A DNA stretch of 64,000 nucleotides from Sceloporus undulatus (GCF_019175285.1 NC_056527.1:46502922-46566921); one strand, 5' to 3'; positions 22,656 to 34,913 are shown, numbered from the stretch's first letter. The notes: a model not told the origin generated them from the letters alone. Made by a program: numbers and translations.

Positions 22656-22862
22656 CATATGGTTTGAGTGCTGGATCGCGACTCTGGAGACCAGGGTTCG
22701 ATTCCCTGCTCTGGGTGGCCTTGGGCCAAGTCACACTCTCTCAGCCTCCTCAGGGGAAGGCAGTGGCAAACCCACTCTGAAGAAACCTTGCCAAGAAAGC
22801 CCCAAGATAGGTTCGCCTTAGGGTCCCATACACTGGAAACGACTTGATGGCGCACAACAACA
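22656..22862 (+). mobile_element. ACA-tailed SINE
   Basis: Body with B-box-like GGGTTCGATTCCC, AGTCACACTCTCTCAGCCTC and a GGCGCACAACAACAG tail. A second copy follows directly. Confidence 0.85.
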
Positions 22863-23072
22863 GAATCACAGCACTGAGACTGTGTGTGCCTCCGGGGACC
22901 TGGGTTCGAATCCCAGCTCAGCCACTGGGGGACCCTGAGCAAGTCACACTCTCTCTGCCTCAGAGGATGGCAAAACCCTTCCTGAAGAAACTTGCCAAGC
23001 AAACTCCATTGTAGGTTCGCTTTGGGGTCGCCATTAAGTCAAAAGTGACTTGGAGGCACACAACAAAAGACA
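22863..23072 (+). mobile_element. ACA-tailed SINE
   Basis: Contains GGGTTCGAATCCCAGC, the serine-tRNA-like middle block and GGAGGCACACAACAAAAG. It stands head to tail with the copy at 22656, about 170 bases before the RAB5A CpG island. Confidence 0.85.
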
Positions 23073-23239
23073 CAACTGGCTGATACAGCTGTGTCTCTAG
23101 ACTGTTCCCTCTAAACATGCATCTGAGAGGCAGAGGCCTCAGTTCTAGGACAGCTCATGCTAGTGTGCTGCCAACTCCTTCCTTTGATTTGCTCTCAAAA
23201 AAGCTGCCACAACAACCAAGGTCCCTTTCACACTCTATT

Positions 23240-23860
23240 AATACATTCTTGCGCGCGGGCCCTTTAAGACGACGAGGCCTCGCGCCGAACTCCCAAAGGG
23301 AGGGGGAAGAGGAGGTTCAGTGACTAGCGCCGCGCGCTCTCTCTCAAGCCCCGCCCACCACTCCCACAATCCTTAGCCCCGCCCACCGGGGCCACCACGT
23401 GACAGCGGAAACGTGAGAGGGAGGCGACGCGGTGACGTGGCGGCGGAAGTGACGTCGCTTGTGTTTTGGTCTGGGAAAGGCGACGACGAGGAGGAGGAGG
23501 AAAAGGAAGAGGAGGAAAGGACGGAAGTTGGAGGCCGCGTTTCCCCTGTTCGAGGTACGGCAGAGAGAGCCCCGCTCCCTCAACCGTCGGAGGGAAGGAA
23601 GAGGCGGAGAGGCCGCCGTGGTCCCTTCCCAGCCAGGTGAGGAGACGCCTGGGCGGGAGAAGGGAAGGGGAAGCGGAAGGCCCCGAGATGCCGCCGCCGC
23701 CTCCATTTCGGCCGGCCTCGTCCCTCCCGGGTGCCTCAGCGGAATGGGCCTGATTCCTTTCCACCACCCTCAAAATGGCGCCCCGAATGCTCCCACTTCC
23801 TCTTCTTCCTCGTCGGCGGAGAGAGGGATTATTATCTCCATTGTTATGGCTGCTCTACTA
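23240..23860 (+). promoter_or_regulatory. RAB5A CpG-island promoter
   Basis: This stretch is sharply richer in G, C and CpG than its surroundings. It contains GC boxes (CCCCGCCC near 23350 and 23378), an E-box CACGTG at 23396-23401, TGACGTGG at 23433-23440 and CGGAAGTGACGTCG at 23444-23457, which joins an ETS site to a CRE-like half. There is no TATA box. The composition suits a broadly expressed gene, as RAB5A is. Open frames across it on both strands come from the GC-rich composition. Confidence 0.85.
23440..23637 (+). other. RAB5A: RAB5A exon 1, untranslated (predicted)
   Basis: The purine-rich GC stretch after the ETS/CRE site is the likely 5'UTR exon. Two donors are possible: GTTCGAG|gtacgg after 23554, or CCAGCCAG|gtgagg after about 23637. 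The start of transcription is not fixed by the sequence. It would be spliced over a 13.7 kb intron to the acceptor at 37293-37294. Confidence 0.6.
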
Positions 23861-23872
23861 GGTAGAGTTAGG

Positions 23873-23955
23873 CTGCGTCCGCACTGGAGAAATAAAGCGG
23901 TTTGGAATCGCTTTCAGTCTTTGTCTCACTCTCTGCTATGGAATTCTGGGAGTTG
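23873..23955. mobile_element. Foldback MITE, family P, left half
   Basis: GCTGCGTCCGCACTGGAG to GGAATTCTGGGAGTTGGAG, just downstream of RAB5A exon 1. The right half is missing. Confidence 0.7.
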
Positions 23956-24149
23956 GAGTATTTTTGTCTTGTTGTTTTTGTTATTTAGAGTGCCTGTACC
24001 CTGCTTTTCACCCACAAATGCTGTCAGAGGGGCATATCTCAAGGCTTGAGCTTTCCCTCAGACACCAGCCAGAAAGTTCATTGATTGATCATTAAAAAAG
24101 GGGTGTAACTCTTCCTGAATTGGAAACATTTAGGCAAAAAGTCACACTT

Positions 24150-24495
24150 AATTTCAGTTATAATATTTATACCCCACTCATCAGCCAAAAAGGGACTCAG
24201 AGTGGCTTACAGGTTATCAATGTGACCCTTCCTTAACATCACCTCAAATGTGTTTGTATGGTTAATATACCAGCAAGAAGGTTTATTGATTGATTTTTTT
24301 ATTTACATGGTGCAACTGTTTCTCAGTTGGAAAGGTTTAAGAAAAAAGGGGGTATATTTCATTCCATGTAGAGTATTTCTATCCCATCCTTCAGCCACAA
24401 AGGTTGTCAGAGCATTGTACAGATTGTTAATTTCACCAATAACATTTAGAATATTTATACCCCACCCTTCAGCCACAAAGGGTCTCAGATTCTTG
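24150..24495 (-). mobile_element. Three LINE-like 3' tails
   Basis: Three similar pieces read TATTTATACCCCAC or similar, then TCAGCCACAAAGGG and CTCAGA. They look like repeated 3' ends of one LINE family on the minus strand. Confidence 0.5.
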
Positions 24496-25169
24496 ATTTG
24501 ATAGTTCCCTGCCCTCAAAAGATGACACACAAGGAGAAGGGCATGGCAGTGGGGAAGGGGATCAAGTCCATCAGATGCTGCTGGTTCTTCTCTCCCTCCC
24601 TCCAAGACAGTTAAGGTGGAGGGAGAGCCTTTCATCTTCCTCTTGGTCTAGCCATAGTGGAGCCATGTCTGCCTCTCATTCTCTCCTAGGATGGTAGCAG
24701 TTAAGCTGGAGTTAAGCCTCCTCCAATGAGACTCTCAAGGAAGGAGGTCAGGAGGGCTGTTTTTCAGTTGGCCAAGAGAAGGGAGAGATCCATTTCAGGC
24801 CTCCAACATTTGCTTTGGGGAAAGCTGTGGGAGGAGTGATAAAGGCAAATTGGAGCCTGTAGGATGATATATAGGTCAATGAAAATCATGTAGCTAAGGA
24901 GAACTTGTTTTATTTAGAAGCCGTAGTCTGAAGCCTGTTGTTCAAAGCATAATGATGCTGTTGCATCACTGGTAGCCTTTGAAAGGGGGTTGGTGGAATG
25001 GTGTTTTGCTATGCAGAAAGGCAATGTTGTCTGTTGGGCAGGTTCTTTATGTTCTGAAGATGCTCTTCATTTTTATATTTTTGCATCTTAAAGTACTCAG
25101 AACAATTTGGGTTTAAAAACATAGGGATAAAGTAGGCTTATTTCCATTTACTTTATATACTCATGTACA

Positions 25170-25530
25170 AGTCTTGACATTTTAGTCAAATGTTAGACTA
25201 AAAAAACATGAGTGGACTCATCCGCTGGTCAGTGGACCATCCTGCAGTGAAAGGCAAGAACACAGTCTGTCTCGGAAGCACCAACCCCCCCCCCCCACCA
25301 CCTCTTGCATCCATCTAGTCTTCAGTCTGAGCACAGTTATTCCTGCCAGAATTTTGTAAGTATTTTGCCATTGTTTTCCTTTGCTTCATCTTTTACGTCC
25401 TTTGTTACATGCCCCTAGGTTTTACTCTCAGCTTATCTGCACATCATATCAAAATCCACACTTTTGGCCCCAAAAACCTGCCCACAACTTATACGTGAGG
25501 CTGACTTATAGTCTTAATATACATGATATA
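25170..25530. mobile_element. Foldback DNA element remnant
   Basis: Its ends, TATACTCATGTACAAGTC and ACTTATACGTGAGGCTGAC, resemble those of the element at 30963-31376. Interior rearranged. Confidence 0.5.
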
Positions 25531-25689
25531 TTAGTTCACTGCTTTTATTTAAAAGGTAATTAACTACCAGCTATTAGTTGAATAAAGGCAAGCTGTTCAA
25601 CTCAAAACACTTCAGGATTAACATTTGTCCTCTGTTACTTCAGGATTTTTTCCTAGTTGATCTTTCAGTGAAGTGTTTCAGGTTCTGAT

Positions 25690-25850
25690 TGTTGAACCAG
25701 TTGAGAGCCGGAACAGACCAGTAAGAAGCTGCCCCCACCGAAGACGGATTGGGGCTGTGGCAAACACACACTGCGGCCCTAATCCATCTTGAACCTGGCC
25801 CAAAAATCCGGTCCTGTTTGGGCCTGGGAAAAGCCAGTGATCATCTGGGC
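25690..25850. mobile_element. GC-rich DNA element fragment
   Basis: GATTGGGGCTGTGGCAAACA and the later CGGCCCTAATCCATC match the better-kept copy at about 54776-55165. Confidence 0.5.
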
Positions 25851-25964
25851 TAAGACTACATTCGTTGCTAAATGCACTAGGAGGAAAGTCTCATTATAAA
25901 CAGCAAGACTTGCTAGTCCTATTGGATATCAGCAGGGAAGGCTATTTAATGACTACAAAGGATC

Positions 25965-26412
25965 ATCTACACTGTAGAAATAATACAGTGACACCACTTT
26001 AGGTGCTGTAACTATCCTATGAAATCCTGGGGTTTGTAGTTTTATGAGGTCTTTAGCCTTCTCTGCCAAAGAGTGCTGGTGCCTCAGATGACTACAATGC
26101 ACCTGCGTTTTATGTGGTCACACCATACGTGGCTTTCATCGCACGCTGAAGCCGCACTGCAAGAGCCCTTCATGCACCCCAGAAGAAGTAATGGGGTGTG
26201 CGCCCATGGTGCGCACACTACCGCAAGCACGATCCTCATTACTTCCAATGGGGCTCCAGCATACGCTGATTTCCTCTTATGTGGAGGGATCTGAAACGGA
26301 TCCCCATGTAAAGGGAGGGCCCACAGTACAAATTCTATGATTCTGTGGGATGGAATGGCATCACTTAAAGTGGTGTCAAACTGCATTATTTCTACAGTAT
26401 GTATGCACCCTC
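25965..26412. mobile_element. Foldback MITE, family P, split by a Tigger-like MITE
   Basis: The left half at 25965-26092 (ACACTGTAGAAATAATACAG) and right half at 26329-26412 (GCATTATTTCTACAGTATG) pair. The later element is inserted in the loop region. Confidence 0.85.
26095..26326. mobile_element. Tigger-like MITE, family T, nested
   Basis: Starts CAATGCACCTGCGTTTTATG and ends GGAGGGCCCACAG between TA dinucleotides at 26093-26094 and 26327-26328. It must be younger than the foldback element it interrupts. Confidence 0.85.
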
Positions 26413-27681
26413 AGTCAGCTTCTAAGTGAGCACAAGGCTGTGCCCAGTTAATCTGTCCTGCCAATGTAATGGGGTTTGCATCAGCCAAATGGGAAGAGGA
26501 AAACATTCCCCTTGTCAGTTGTGGTCTCTTGCATGATGTTAAAATATATTTCAGAGTTAGGGACACTGTAAAGCAGACTAGACCAAATTATTTCCACCAC
26601 TGGTATTAAGCAACCAAAAATCTTGTGGTAACTTATTTTTAAGGTGCTACAGGGCACCTAGTTTTTACTGTAACAAACTAATATGGCTACCTTACTAGAC
26701 ATATTATCAGAAAGTAAAAGTCACAAAATAACTCTTTCATTTTACAGAGGACTACAATTAAAGCAGCAGCAAAAGGTGGTAGTTGTGTTGATGCTGTCAT
26801 TTTTTGCTAACAGGAAAGTTGGTTTATCTTGATCAGGGTGAATAATTGTGGTCTTCAAGATAGTGAACTACAGCTGTCATAGTCCTTTTTCAGTGGTTGT
26901 GCTGTACAGATCTTCTGGGAGTCACAGTTTATCAACATCTGAAAGGCTATAGTTGCTGATTTCTGGTCTTTAATGCCTATATTTCAGGAAGCATAGGAAA
27001 TTGCCGTAAACTGAGTTGAACCGTTTGTCCAGCTAGCTCAATAAAGTAAACTCTGACTGACAGTGAGTGTTCGCAATTCAGGAGGTAAACATTTAACATT
27101 TCTGGGTTACTTCTATGGATGTTAAAACATGGAATATTTCAATGACCTTTCTTTACAACCATTCTTCACAACATTTTCTTGAAATTTCAATTGGTTTTAA
27201 AAGTTGTTTGCTATATGACTTAGAAGGGTCTTTTCTAATGCCCTGTTAGGCTTACAAAGCCAGTCAGTTATGTGACTTTTTGTATGCTAGTGATGTTTTA
27301 TCTAGTATTCACAGGTCATAAGTGAAGTGATGATACAATGCACTGCAAAATAACCAGCCAGGGGAAAAGTTTAAGGACCTCTCCAAGAAAACATATACAA
27401 GCCTCCATTTTGGCAAAGCTGTGGACAAAGAGATTTCCACTCTTTGGGAATGATACTTTGTGTTTGTTCTGACCTTTTGTTGAGGTTAGGCTATAATGAT
27501 GATCAAATGAGAGAAGGCATTCTTTAGGATGCTTGGAATTTAAGCTCTGTATAATGCTTGAAGTAAAAAAGTAACAATTGCAATAAGGGCTTGTGGAGAT
27601 GATGGACTGCCCATCCAGAGGGGGGCTGCTGTGTTTTACACTTTCAGAATGGTTAGTAAGGGTAATAGTGTGTAGAGTACA
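26413..27681. other. RAB5A intron 1, mostly unique sequence
   Basis: The only repeat-like piece is at about 26990-27090 (TAAACTGAGTTGAACCG, CCAGCTAGCTCAATAAAG), which resembles an old reptilian retroposon. No exon was recognised. Confidence 0.5.
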
Positions 27682-28405
27682 GAGCCAGTGTGGTATAATG
27701 GTTTGAACATTGGACTATATTTCCAAAGACCAGGATTTCAATCCTGTATAACATGTTGGTTATTACATTTAAAGCCCTACATGGCTTGGGCCCAAGTTAC
27801 TTGCGGGAACCCCTCTCCCTACATAATCCGCCCCGCACACTCAGAATATCCAGGAAGAATTTATTGGAATATTATAACACTAGATTACTACAACTTCCCA
27901 TAGAGCATTCACTGTGGCATAGTCTACCCGAAGATCTGTCTTATTACCACCTTAGATGCCTTTAAGAAGGCACTTAAGACGGATCGCTTCTGGCAGGCTT
28001 ATTCACCTGATTCCATATAAGAGCTTATGGCAAATGCTCCACCCCTGATTGTATGATCATCTGATAATTTGATATTTTAAAGAACTAATAGGAATGCTGT
28101 AATTCAGTATTAGTATTTTATTGATTGTCTCTTTGTATTTGTATTGTATTATTTTAATGATGTAATCCCACTTCATTCCTTGGGAGAGGCGGGAAATATA
28201 AATAAAATTATTATTATCATTACTATTATTATTACTTGGACATGGCAGCCCATTGGGTGATCTTGGGCAAGTCACATTCTCTCAGCCTCAGAGGAAGATA
28301 AAGGCAAACCTCTTCTCAATAAATCCGACCAAGAAAATCCTGTAATAGTTTTGCCTTAGGGTCACCTTAAGTCGGAAACAACTTGAAGACATGCAGCAGT
28401 AACAA
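27682..28405 (+). mobile_element. ACA-tailed SINE split by an L2-type fragment
   Basis: The SINE head at 27682-27747 (GCCAGTGTGGTATAATGG) continues at about 28241 (CCCATTGGGTGATCTTGGGC) and ends near 28405. The intervening LINE piece is listed separately. Confidence 0.8.
27748..28240 (+). mobile_element. L2-type LINE 3' fragment inside the SINE
   Basis: Translates to FKALHGLGPSYLREPLSLHN and similar blocks of the reverse transcriptase C-terminus, then a 3' end GGGAGAGGCGGGAAATATAA with (ATT)n. ACATG at both junctions may be the target duplication. Confidence 0.8.
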
Positions 28406-28471
28406 AACTAACACACCTTGGGGTTTTGAAGCCATTGTTAAAATTTGTATGCTCCTTCCTACATAAAGTTT

Positions 28472-28875
28472 AACATAATAATAAATAAATAAATAAATAA
28501 ATAAATAAATTTTATTTATATATCCCGCCTCTCCCTACGGATCGAGGCGGGAGAACAGCACATATATAAAGTTACACATAGTTAAAATACATTCTCATTA
28601 TACAAAGCAAAATTTAAAAACACATTAAAATACTTGTACATGTGCAATATCAAAATCAGATTCCTCATCAAGACCGATCTCCTCCGACAAGCCATTCCAC
28701 AATTTGGGAGCCACCACAGTGGAAGTAGATCTTAATCTAGTCTTCAGGCAATCCAATAGGTTCTTCCCTGTAGTTCTGAGAGTGCGGGGTGGATTGTGTA
28801 GGGAGAGGTGTTCCTTCAAGTAACTCGGACCCAAGCCATATAGGGCTTTAAACATGGCAGTCTTTGTTATCACCT
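28472..28875 (-). mobile_element. L2-type LINE 3' fragment
   Basis: Minus-strand FKALYGLGPSYLKEHLSLHN, PPRTLRTTGKNLL and APKLWNGLSEEI blocks, then the 3' end CCTCGATCCGTAGGGAGAG, GCGGGATATATAAA and an (ATTT)n tail at about 28472-28512. Confidence 0.85.
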
Positions 28876-29559
28876 GCCCATTATTGACACAGTTGTCTCA
28901 TATAAATTTAATCACAGATCTGAGGATTTTTCCAGTACTAATCCAGCATTCTCTGTTACACTGAACTAGTTATGTTAGTTTTCTCCACATCCCTGGAGGG
29001 ATTGTTTATTATCCATGAGGCAGAACGGGTAGAAATCAATTTCTGAACATCCTTGTGCTGGCATGGACTGAAAAACACTTAAGGGTGAGAACCTATGTTA
29101 CGGAAAGAGTTTAATGTCATTGGTTCTGATCCTTGGAAAGATTAATGTTCAGCAAGTACTGCAACCTGAGTTCTTTGAATTGTACCACTCAGGTTGCAGT
29201 ATTTGCTGAATATCAGTCCTCCCAAGCATAAGTTTGTTTTGAAGAACTTGGAAAGAAAGAATGGATATGTCAACGTAGAGTTCTTAGAACTACAAAGGTC
29301 CTAATTGAAAGTCACAGCCATAGCAATAGCGTTTCAGATGCCAGACAACAGGGATTTTCCCATACAGTATCTTTTCTTAGTGCTCAAGAAGTCTTCTGAC
29401 AGATCGATTTAGGTTTAAATCCTATTGGTTAGTCCTGTCTAAACCTCTTGAAGGATCTGTTGGATGTTAAGTCATTAGCTAGCTGAATCCCACTAACTAA
29501 TTGGATTTACTCTATTTGGAGCTAACAACAGGATTTTAGCCATAGTTAACTGTTCCTTT

Positions 29560-29785
29560 GTTATTGTTGTTTCTGACTAATGACAACCCTAAGGCAAATC
29601 TATTGCTGGGTTTTCTTAGAAAGTTTCTTCAAAGGGGGTTTGTCATGACCATCCTCTGAGGCTGAGAGAGTGTGACTTGCCTGAGGTCACCCAGTGTGTT
29701 TACATGGCCAAGCCAGGATTCAAACCCTGGTCTCCAAAGTTATAGTTTAATGCTCAAACCACTACACAATGCAGGCTCAATTAAC
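29560..29785 (-). mobile_element. ACA-tailed SINE
   Basis: Inverted copy with TGACTTGCCTGAGGTCACCC and CAAACCCTGGTCTCC. A short Penelope-like terminal piece (TAGAACATGGCCACATAGCC) follows at 29812-29848. Confidence 0.8.
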
Positions 29786-30962
29786 TGCTCCTAGTAGCGA
29801 TTAATAATATTCTAGAACATGGCCACATAGCCCAAAAAAACCACAAAAACTATTAATAATGTTTTTCCTCCCAGTACAGTAGTTTTTAGTGTGGTCTGTG
29901 GAGAGTCACAATCCAAATAGAAATGTTCCCAGTTTATGCTTGGAAAAATGTTCATTGTGTGAGAATTAGAGATTACCCAGATGAATTGCGTTTTGCAAAC
30001 CTGATCAAGAATGATGAGAACTGGCAGAACCTTTGCACAGGAGAACAGATTAAGGTTGAAAAAGCATTTTCATTCTTTCAAAATTGCATGTAACCACTGT
30101 AATAAGTGGAGAAGCAACCAGAGTCTTGTTACACCCAGCTTTCAGTATAGTGTCAGTTTCATTTTACACAGGATGTAGACAGGTGGTGCTGAGCTGAGTA
30201 AGAACTGATTAATGCAGAACAGGATGTGAAATAGTTGCTGATCCAGTAAACAGTTCTGAGGAAGTTACGACTAAATGGTCTGACACTTCAACATTTCAGT
30301 TGGATTTACACTGCAGTATATCTGTTTGGGAGTAAGTCCCAATGATTTCATTCAGGTTTTCTCCTTGGTAAATATGTGTGGGATTGCAGACTTGGCTGCA
30401 AGCTACACACTGCATTAAATGTGTGTGCACACTTATCGCCTGTATTTTTCAAAATCAATCCTTCAGCATCTGACATAAACCACAAGCATAGTAAAATATA
30501 TGGAAAAGATACCTTGTTGATATGGTGACAGTGAGGGGAAAGGGAAGAGAAGGGAGACAAAATTGTAAACATACATTCAAACAACAATGTAAAAGTTTCA
30601 TTTATCTAGTGAAGTTTTCTTGCTTAAGTGGAATCTTGGGTGACAGAGGATGTGCATTGAACAGGGAAGACTGCGTATGTAAACACTGGTATTTTGCAAA
30701 GCATCTTTGAACACTTGGTTTACATATATCCAAAGGTAGGAAAAGATTGAGGTCCTCCACTCATGGAATCCTGAGTCCATTAAAATATTCTCTTGCCTCT
30801 GGTGAAATGTAGTTATGATTAGTGGAAAAAATAAGCTTCATATCAGTAAGTGGTTCTGCCTTCCTAATGGGTCTTGATTTGTTACAGAAGAACAGACCAG
30901 TTCAAACTAATTGGGCATTCTGAAAGAAACGTGTTGAGAGGGTAGAGTTGAAATAAAACCAA

Positions 30963-31376
30963 GTACCCGTATATACTTGACTATAAGTTGACCTCATGTA
31001 TTAATCGAGGACAGGTTTGGGGACCATAATTATGGATTTTGGCCCCAAGACCTGTGGATAAGTCGAAGGTAAAACTTAGGGGCATGTAATAAAGGATCTA
31101 AAGAATGAAGCAAAGTAAATCAATGCCAAAGAACTTATAAAATTTTATCAGGCATAACTGTTTGTGTTCAAACTAAAGGTTGGATGGATGAAAGAGTAGA
31201 TGGGGGGGTTAGTGCTTCGAGGAGAGATTATACTCTTGCCTTTTACAAGGGGATGTTTCCTTTTCTTAATAAGGGTTAACGAACTGAAATTATATTGATT
31301 CATGGATAAGTCGACTCAGGTTTTATGGGTCAATTTATTTGACTAAAAATTATAGACTTATACATGATTATATACA
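30963..31376. mobile_element. Foldback DNA element
   Basis: The left end TACCCGTATATACTTGACTA pairs loosely with the right end ATACATGATTATATACAGTA. The interior contains GGATAAGTCGAAGG and its inverted partner near 31300. Confidence 0.55.
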
Positions 31377-31987
31377 GTATGTGTGTCATTACAGTCCAAA
31401 GTTCCAGATGTTCTAAATGACAATTTAGGTTGGATTTGAAATAAAAGTATCTGTCACACTTGCTATAAGGGATAACTGTAGATACAGTATAACAACTAAT
31501 ATATCCTGTAGCCATTAGTACTTATTCCACATTGATTTTTAAAGTATTTTTTTCTGTTTGTTCTAGTATTGATTCTTTAAAGTCAAGGGGAAGGAGCCAA
31601 AGACTCATACATCAATGACTACGTCCACAGTGATATTTTTTCTCCTATGTCTTTAAGTGACAGCCACACACACTTACAGAAAACTTGTTCTCAATGGCTA
31701 GGATGATATTCTGTGCAGTATGAAGTGCTTTCGCTGGGAAGGACTGTTTAAGACACACAATCTTTCATGCACAGGTCCAATTTGGGTGAATGATGACATA
31801 TAAATTAACACAATAATAAATGTTTGTAGAAGCATTTTTATTCACATATTTTTGCAACTGGATAAAAAGTACTTTTTTATCGATGATAATGCAGAAAAAA
31901 AGTTTGTTTTAATCACAATATTTTAAATTCAGAAATTACATTAAAATACTTTAGCTTTGAATTCAGTAATGTTTCTGAGTTTGACAC

Positions 31988-32518
31988 AGGTTGAGTCTCC
32001 CTTATCCAAAATTCCAAAATACCTCCAAATTGTTCATATGGGTAACTAAGATAGTGAAACTTTTGCTTTCTGATAGTTCGGTGAATGCAAACATGATTTC
32101 ATACACAAAATTATTTAAAATATTGTGTAAAATTACCTTAGGCTATGTGTATAAGATGTACATGAAACAAATTAATTTTATGTTTAGATCACCAAGTTAT
32201 CTCATTATGTACATATATGCAAATAGAGGTACAGTGTGCCCACGTCATACACGGGTGTGCTTTATGCAGCTTTCAGCATACTCTGAAAGCCGCACAGGGA
32301 GGAAGGGATGATGTGGTCCATAGGGATGAATGGGATGCGCGCGCCACCACACCACTGCATGCACAATCCCCATTCATTTAAATGGGTCTCAAGCATACAC
32401 GTTCTTTGTTTTACGCGGGGGAGTCTGGAATGGATCCCCTGTGTAAACAGGGTGCATTGTATTCCAAAATCAAAACACTTTTGGTCATGAGCATTTTGGA
32501 TAAGGGAGACACAATTTG
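31988..32518. mobile_element. Tigger-like MITE, split by another MITE
   Basis: The left end CAGGTTGAGTCTCCCTTATC pairs with the right end GGATAAGGGAGACACAATTTG. An intact relative is at 55632-55923. The interior is interrupted at 32232-32459. Confidence 0.8.
32232..32459. mobile_element. Tigger-like MITE, family T, nested
   Basis: Starts CAGTGTGCCCACGTCATAC and ends CAGGGTGCATTG between TA dinucleotides at 32230-32231 and 32460-32461. Confidence 0.85.
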
Positions 32519-32567
32519 TAATGGACGTTGTGATTTAGGAACATTAGGAGGGTCACAGGTTCATTTA

Positions 32568-32795
32568 TCCCTTGTTGTTGCTGCTGCTGTTATTGTGTGC
32601 CTTAAAGTCGTTTTCAGCTTATGGAAGCCCTCAGGTGAACCTATCGTGGGGTTTTCTTGGCAGGATTGGTGCAGAAGAGGTTTGCCATTGCGTTCCCCTA
32701 AGGCAGAGAGCATGTGACTTGCCTAAGGCAACTAGTGGGTTTCATGGCGAAGTGGGGAATTAAATCTCAAACTACTATGTACCCACTGCCCCTCT
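32568..32795 (-). mobile_element. ACA-tailed SINE
   Basis: Inverted copy with TTGTTGTTGCTGCTGCTG at its tail and CATGTGACTTGCCTAAGGC in the body. Confidence 0.75.
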
Positions 32796-33323
32796 AGGGC
32801 ATGTTTAAGAATGGAAGGTAGAGGGTTGGTAGTGATGGGGTTACACTGCATTTTATACTGTTGCCAACAAATAAGCCCCTCCCCCTCATCTTAATAGAAG
32901 TTCTGAGTCTACTTGTAAATAAAATGCTATGTGTGTACGATGTACACTAGAGTAAGTATACTGCAATGTGAAGATTTAGTGAGTAGTAGTTGCTATATAA
33001 GGAAGGTAAAATTCAGAGGCAATTGTGATAAAGTAGCTGTACATCTGCAGTGAATTGCAGGAAAGTAGAAGGGACATGTTCAAGAGTAATGAGATTTTCT
33101 ACTTCTCTTCTTGTCAAGTCTCTTCTTCAGATGTGTCTGTTAACAGGGCCTTCTGTGAAAATGCACCAAGTGAGACTCCTCAGACCATAATCCCATTATC
33201 ATAAATGAGGCTTATATCAAGAGATACCAATGCAAACCATTACTTTTGCAAACTATTGTTATTGACACAATTTGCAGAGTCCTGACAGATGCTGAGGTAT
33301 AATAACTGAGATTGATCTGTACG

Positions 33324-33721
33324 CAGGGGTAGGCAACCTTTTTGACCTGGGGGCCGGGTTGCTGTCCCTCAGACAACTGGGGGGGCCGAAGCCAAAAAAA
33401 TAAATAATTAAAAAAAATTTTTAAAAAAATTAAATAAATAAATAGGGACAAATCTAGGACAAAATTTTCAAATGGAGGACATTTTTTTTTTAAAAAAATG
33501 GAGGACACGCTAAAAAATTTGCTTATTTTTTAAAAAAATGTTAATATAAATGCATATTTCGGAGGCTTCTATAGACAACTGCCCCCCTTGCCCGCCGCTT
33601 GCCCCCCCTTGCCCGCCTCCTCCTGATAGGCCAAAGGCCCCACACCCTCACACGAGAGGCCAAAGGCTCCGGCGGCAATCTGCGGCAGGACCAGGCTGGG
33701 GCCGCAGGTTGCCTACCCCTG
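33324..33721. mobile_element. hAT-type non-autonomous element
   Basis: The ends CAGGGGTAGGCAACC and GGTTGCCTACCCCTG are exact inverted copies. The middle is AT-rich, then proline-codon GC-rich. The flanking octamers do not match well. Confidence 0.8.
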
Positions 33722-34913
33722 ATTTAGAGGTTGCAAGGAGGATTGACTGGTGATTTGTAGTCCCTCAGTCGCACCCTAAACATTACTGGTTCTATACAAT
33801 GCATTGATTTGGAACATGATTTGTAAAGATACAGGGGGGGGTTTGCTTTGTTTTTGTTTTAAATGAGAATCATCTTGTTTAAGAGATTTTCTTTCCATTT
33901 CCTAATAGAGCTCAATGTCTAGTTAGAGATGTATAAGTTCTGGGTCCTGGGAGATTTTCCAACTAATGTAAAAACTGCTGGTCACAGTAGCAGAAGAGAG
34001 CTTGTGGGTTTTCCCACCCTCAGACAACAGCTGTTGCTTGCTGCACATGAATTAAATGGCTAAAAGCTTTAACTGTGGAACTAAATAATTCACTGGTTTG
34101 CACAAACTTCCTGATTTAATGATGATGCCACTGGATGCACTGAGCTGGTGAACCATGGCTGCATCTACATCATTTGACTTCAGGACTGAAGAGGGTAGTG
34201 TACAACTGCTAGTGTACAATTGAGTATTATGTCTGAATATTGGTGGTGGGGGGGTCCATACTTTTCTGAACATTGCTAACATTAAGCATTCAGAATGCAA
34301 AAGCTGTTCATTTAGTAGTTAATACCAATGGCTATATTTTATTGCGTTAGGTGATTAATACTGATGGCTATATTTTACTGCATTTACTTCGGTGAGCATC
34401 TAAGATATCTGTAAGCATCTTTAATGTCTGGGACAGAAAATACAAGTTTAAAATGCAAGTGAAGTATACATTCTTGTTGGCCATAGCTATGCTAAATAGA
34501 AGCAAAAATAAATCAGTGGACTTCTTCTTTTTTCAAACTCGGTGCCGTATAGTGAAATCATTCTTTAGTTCTACTGCATGTTATAAAGGCCTTCAAAGTG
34601 GAAGCAGGTTTCTGTATTTGTGCTCATCCCACAAGAACTTCACTGCCATTTAACTTGGAAGACCTTAAAAATCTATATCCAAATAAACAGGACCAGCCAA
34701 CCTTTTTGACTGTACATCTGCTTTGGTCACTGAGGCACCTAAAACCACTGACAATCCTGAGCCAGGTCCTTTCTACCCTTTCAAGCTTCAAATGTGATCC
34801 TGACATATGTGGAAGATCTGGGACAACAGAACAGGGAAAGGGGCATGCTTCCAGCAACTGTACAATTGGAATTGGCCAGTTTGTCACATCCACCCAGAAA
34901 TTCTGGACTCCTA

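Noticed and set aside
22656-23072. tRNA genes
   Set aside because: tRNA-like A and B boxes occur only in SINE heads without a complete cloverleaf.
23324-24049. Long overlapping frames on both strands at the CpG island
   Set aside because: They are arginine-, glutamate- or proline-rich by composition, overlap a promoter and untranslated exon, and resemble no family.
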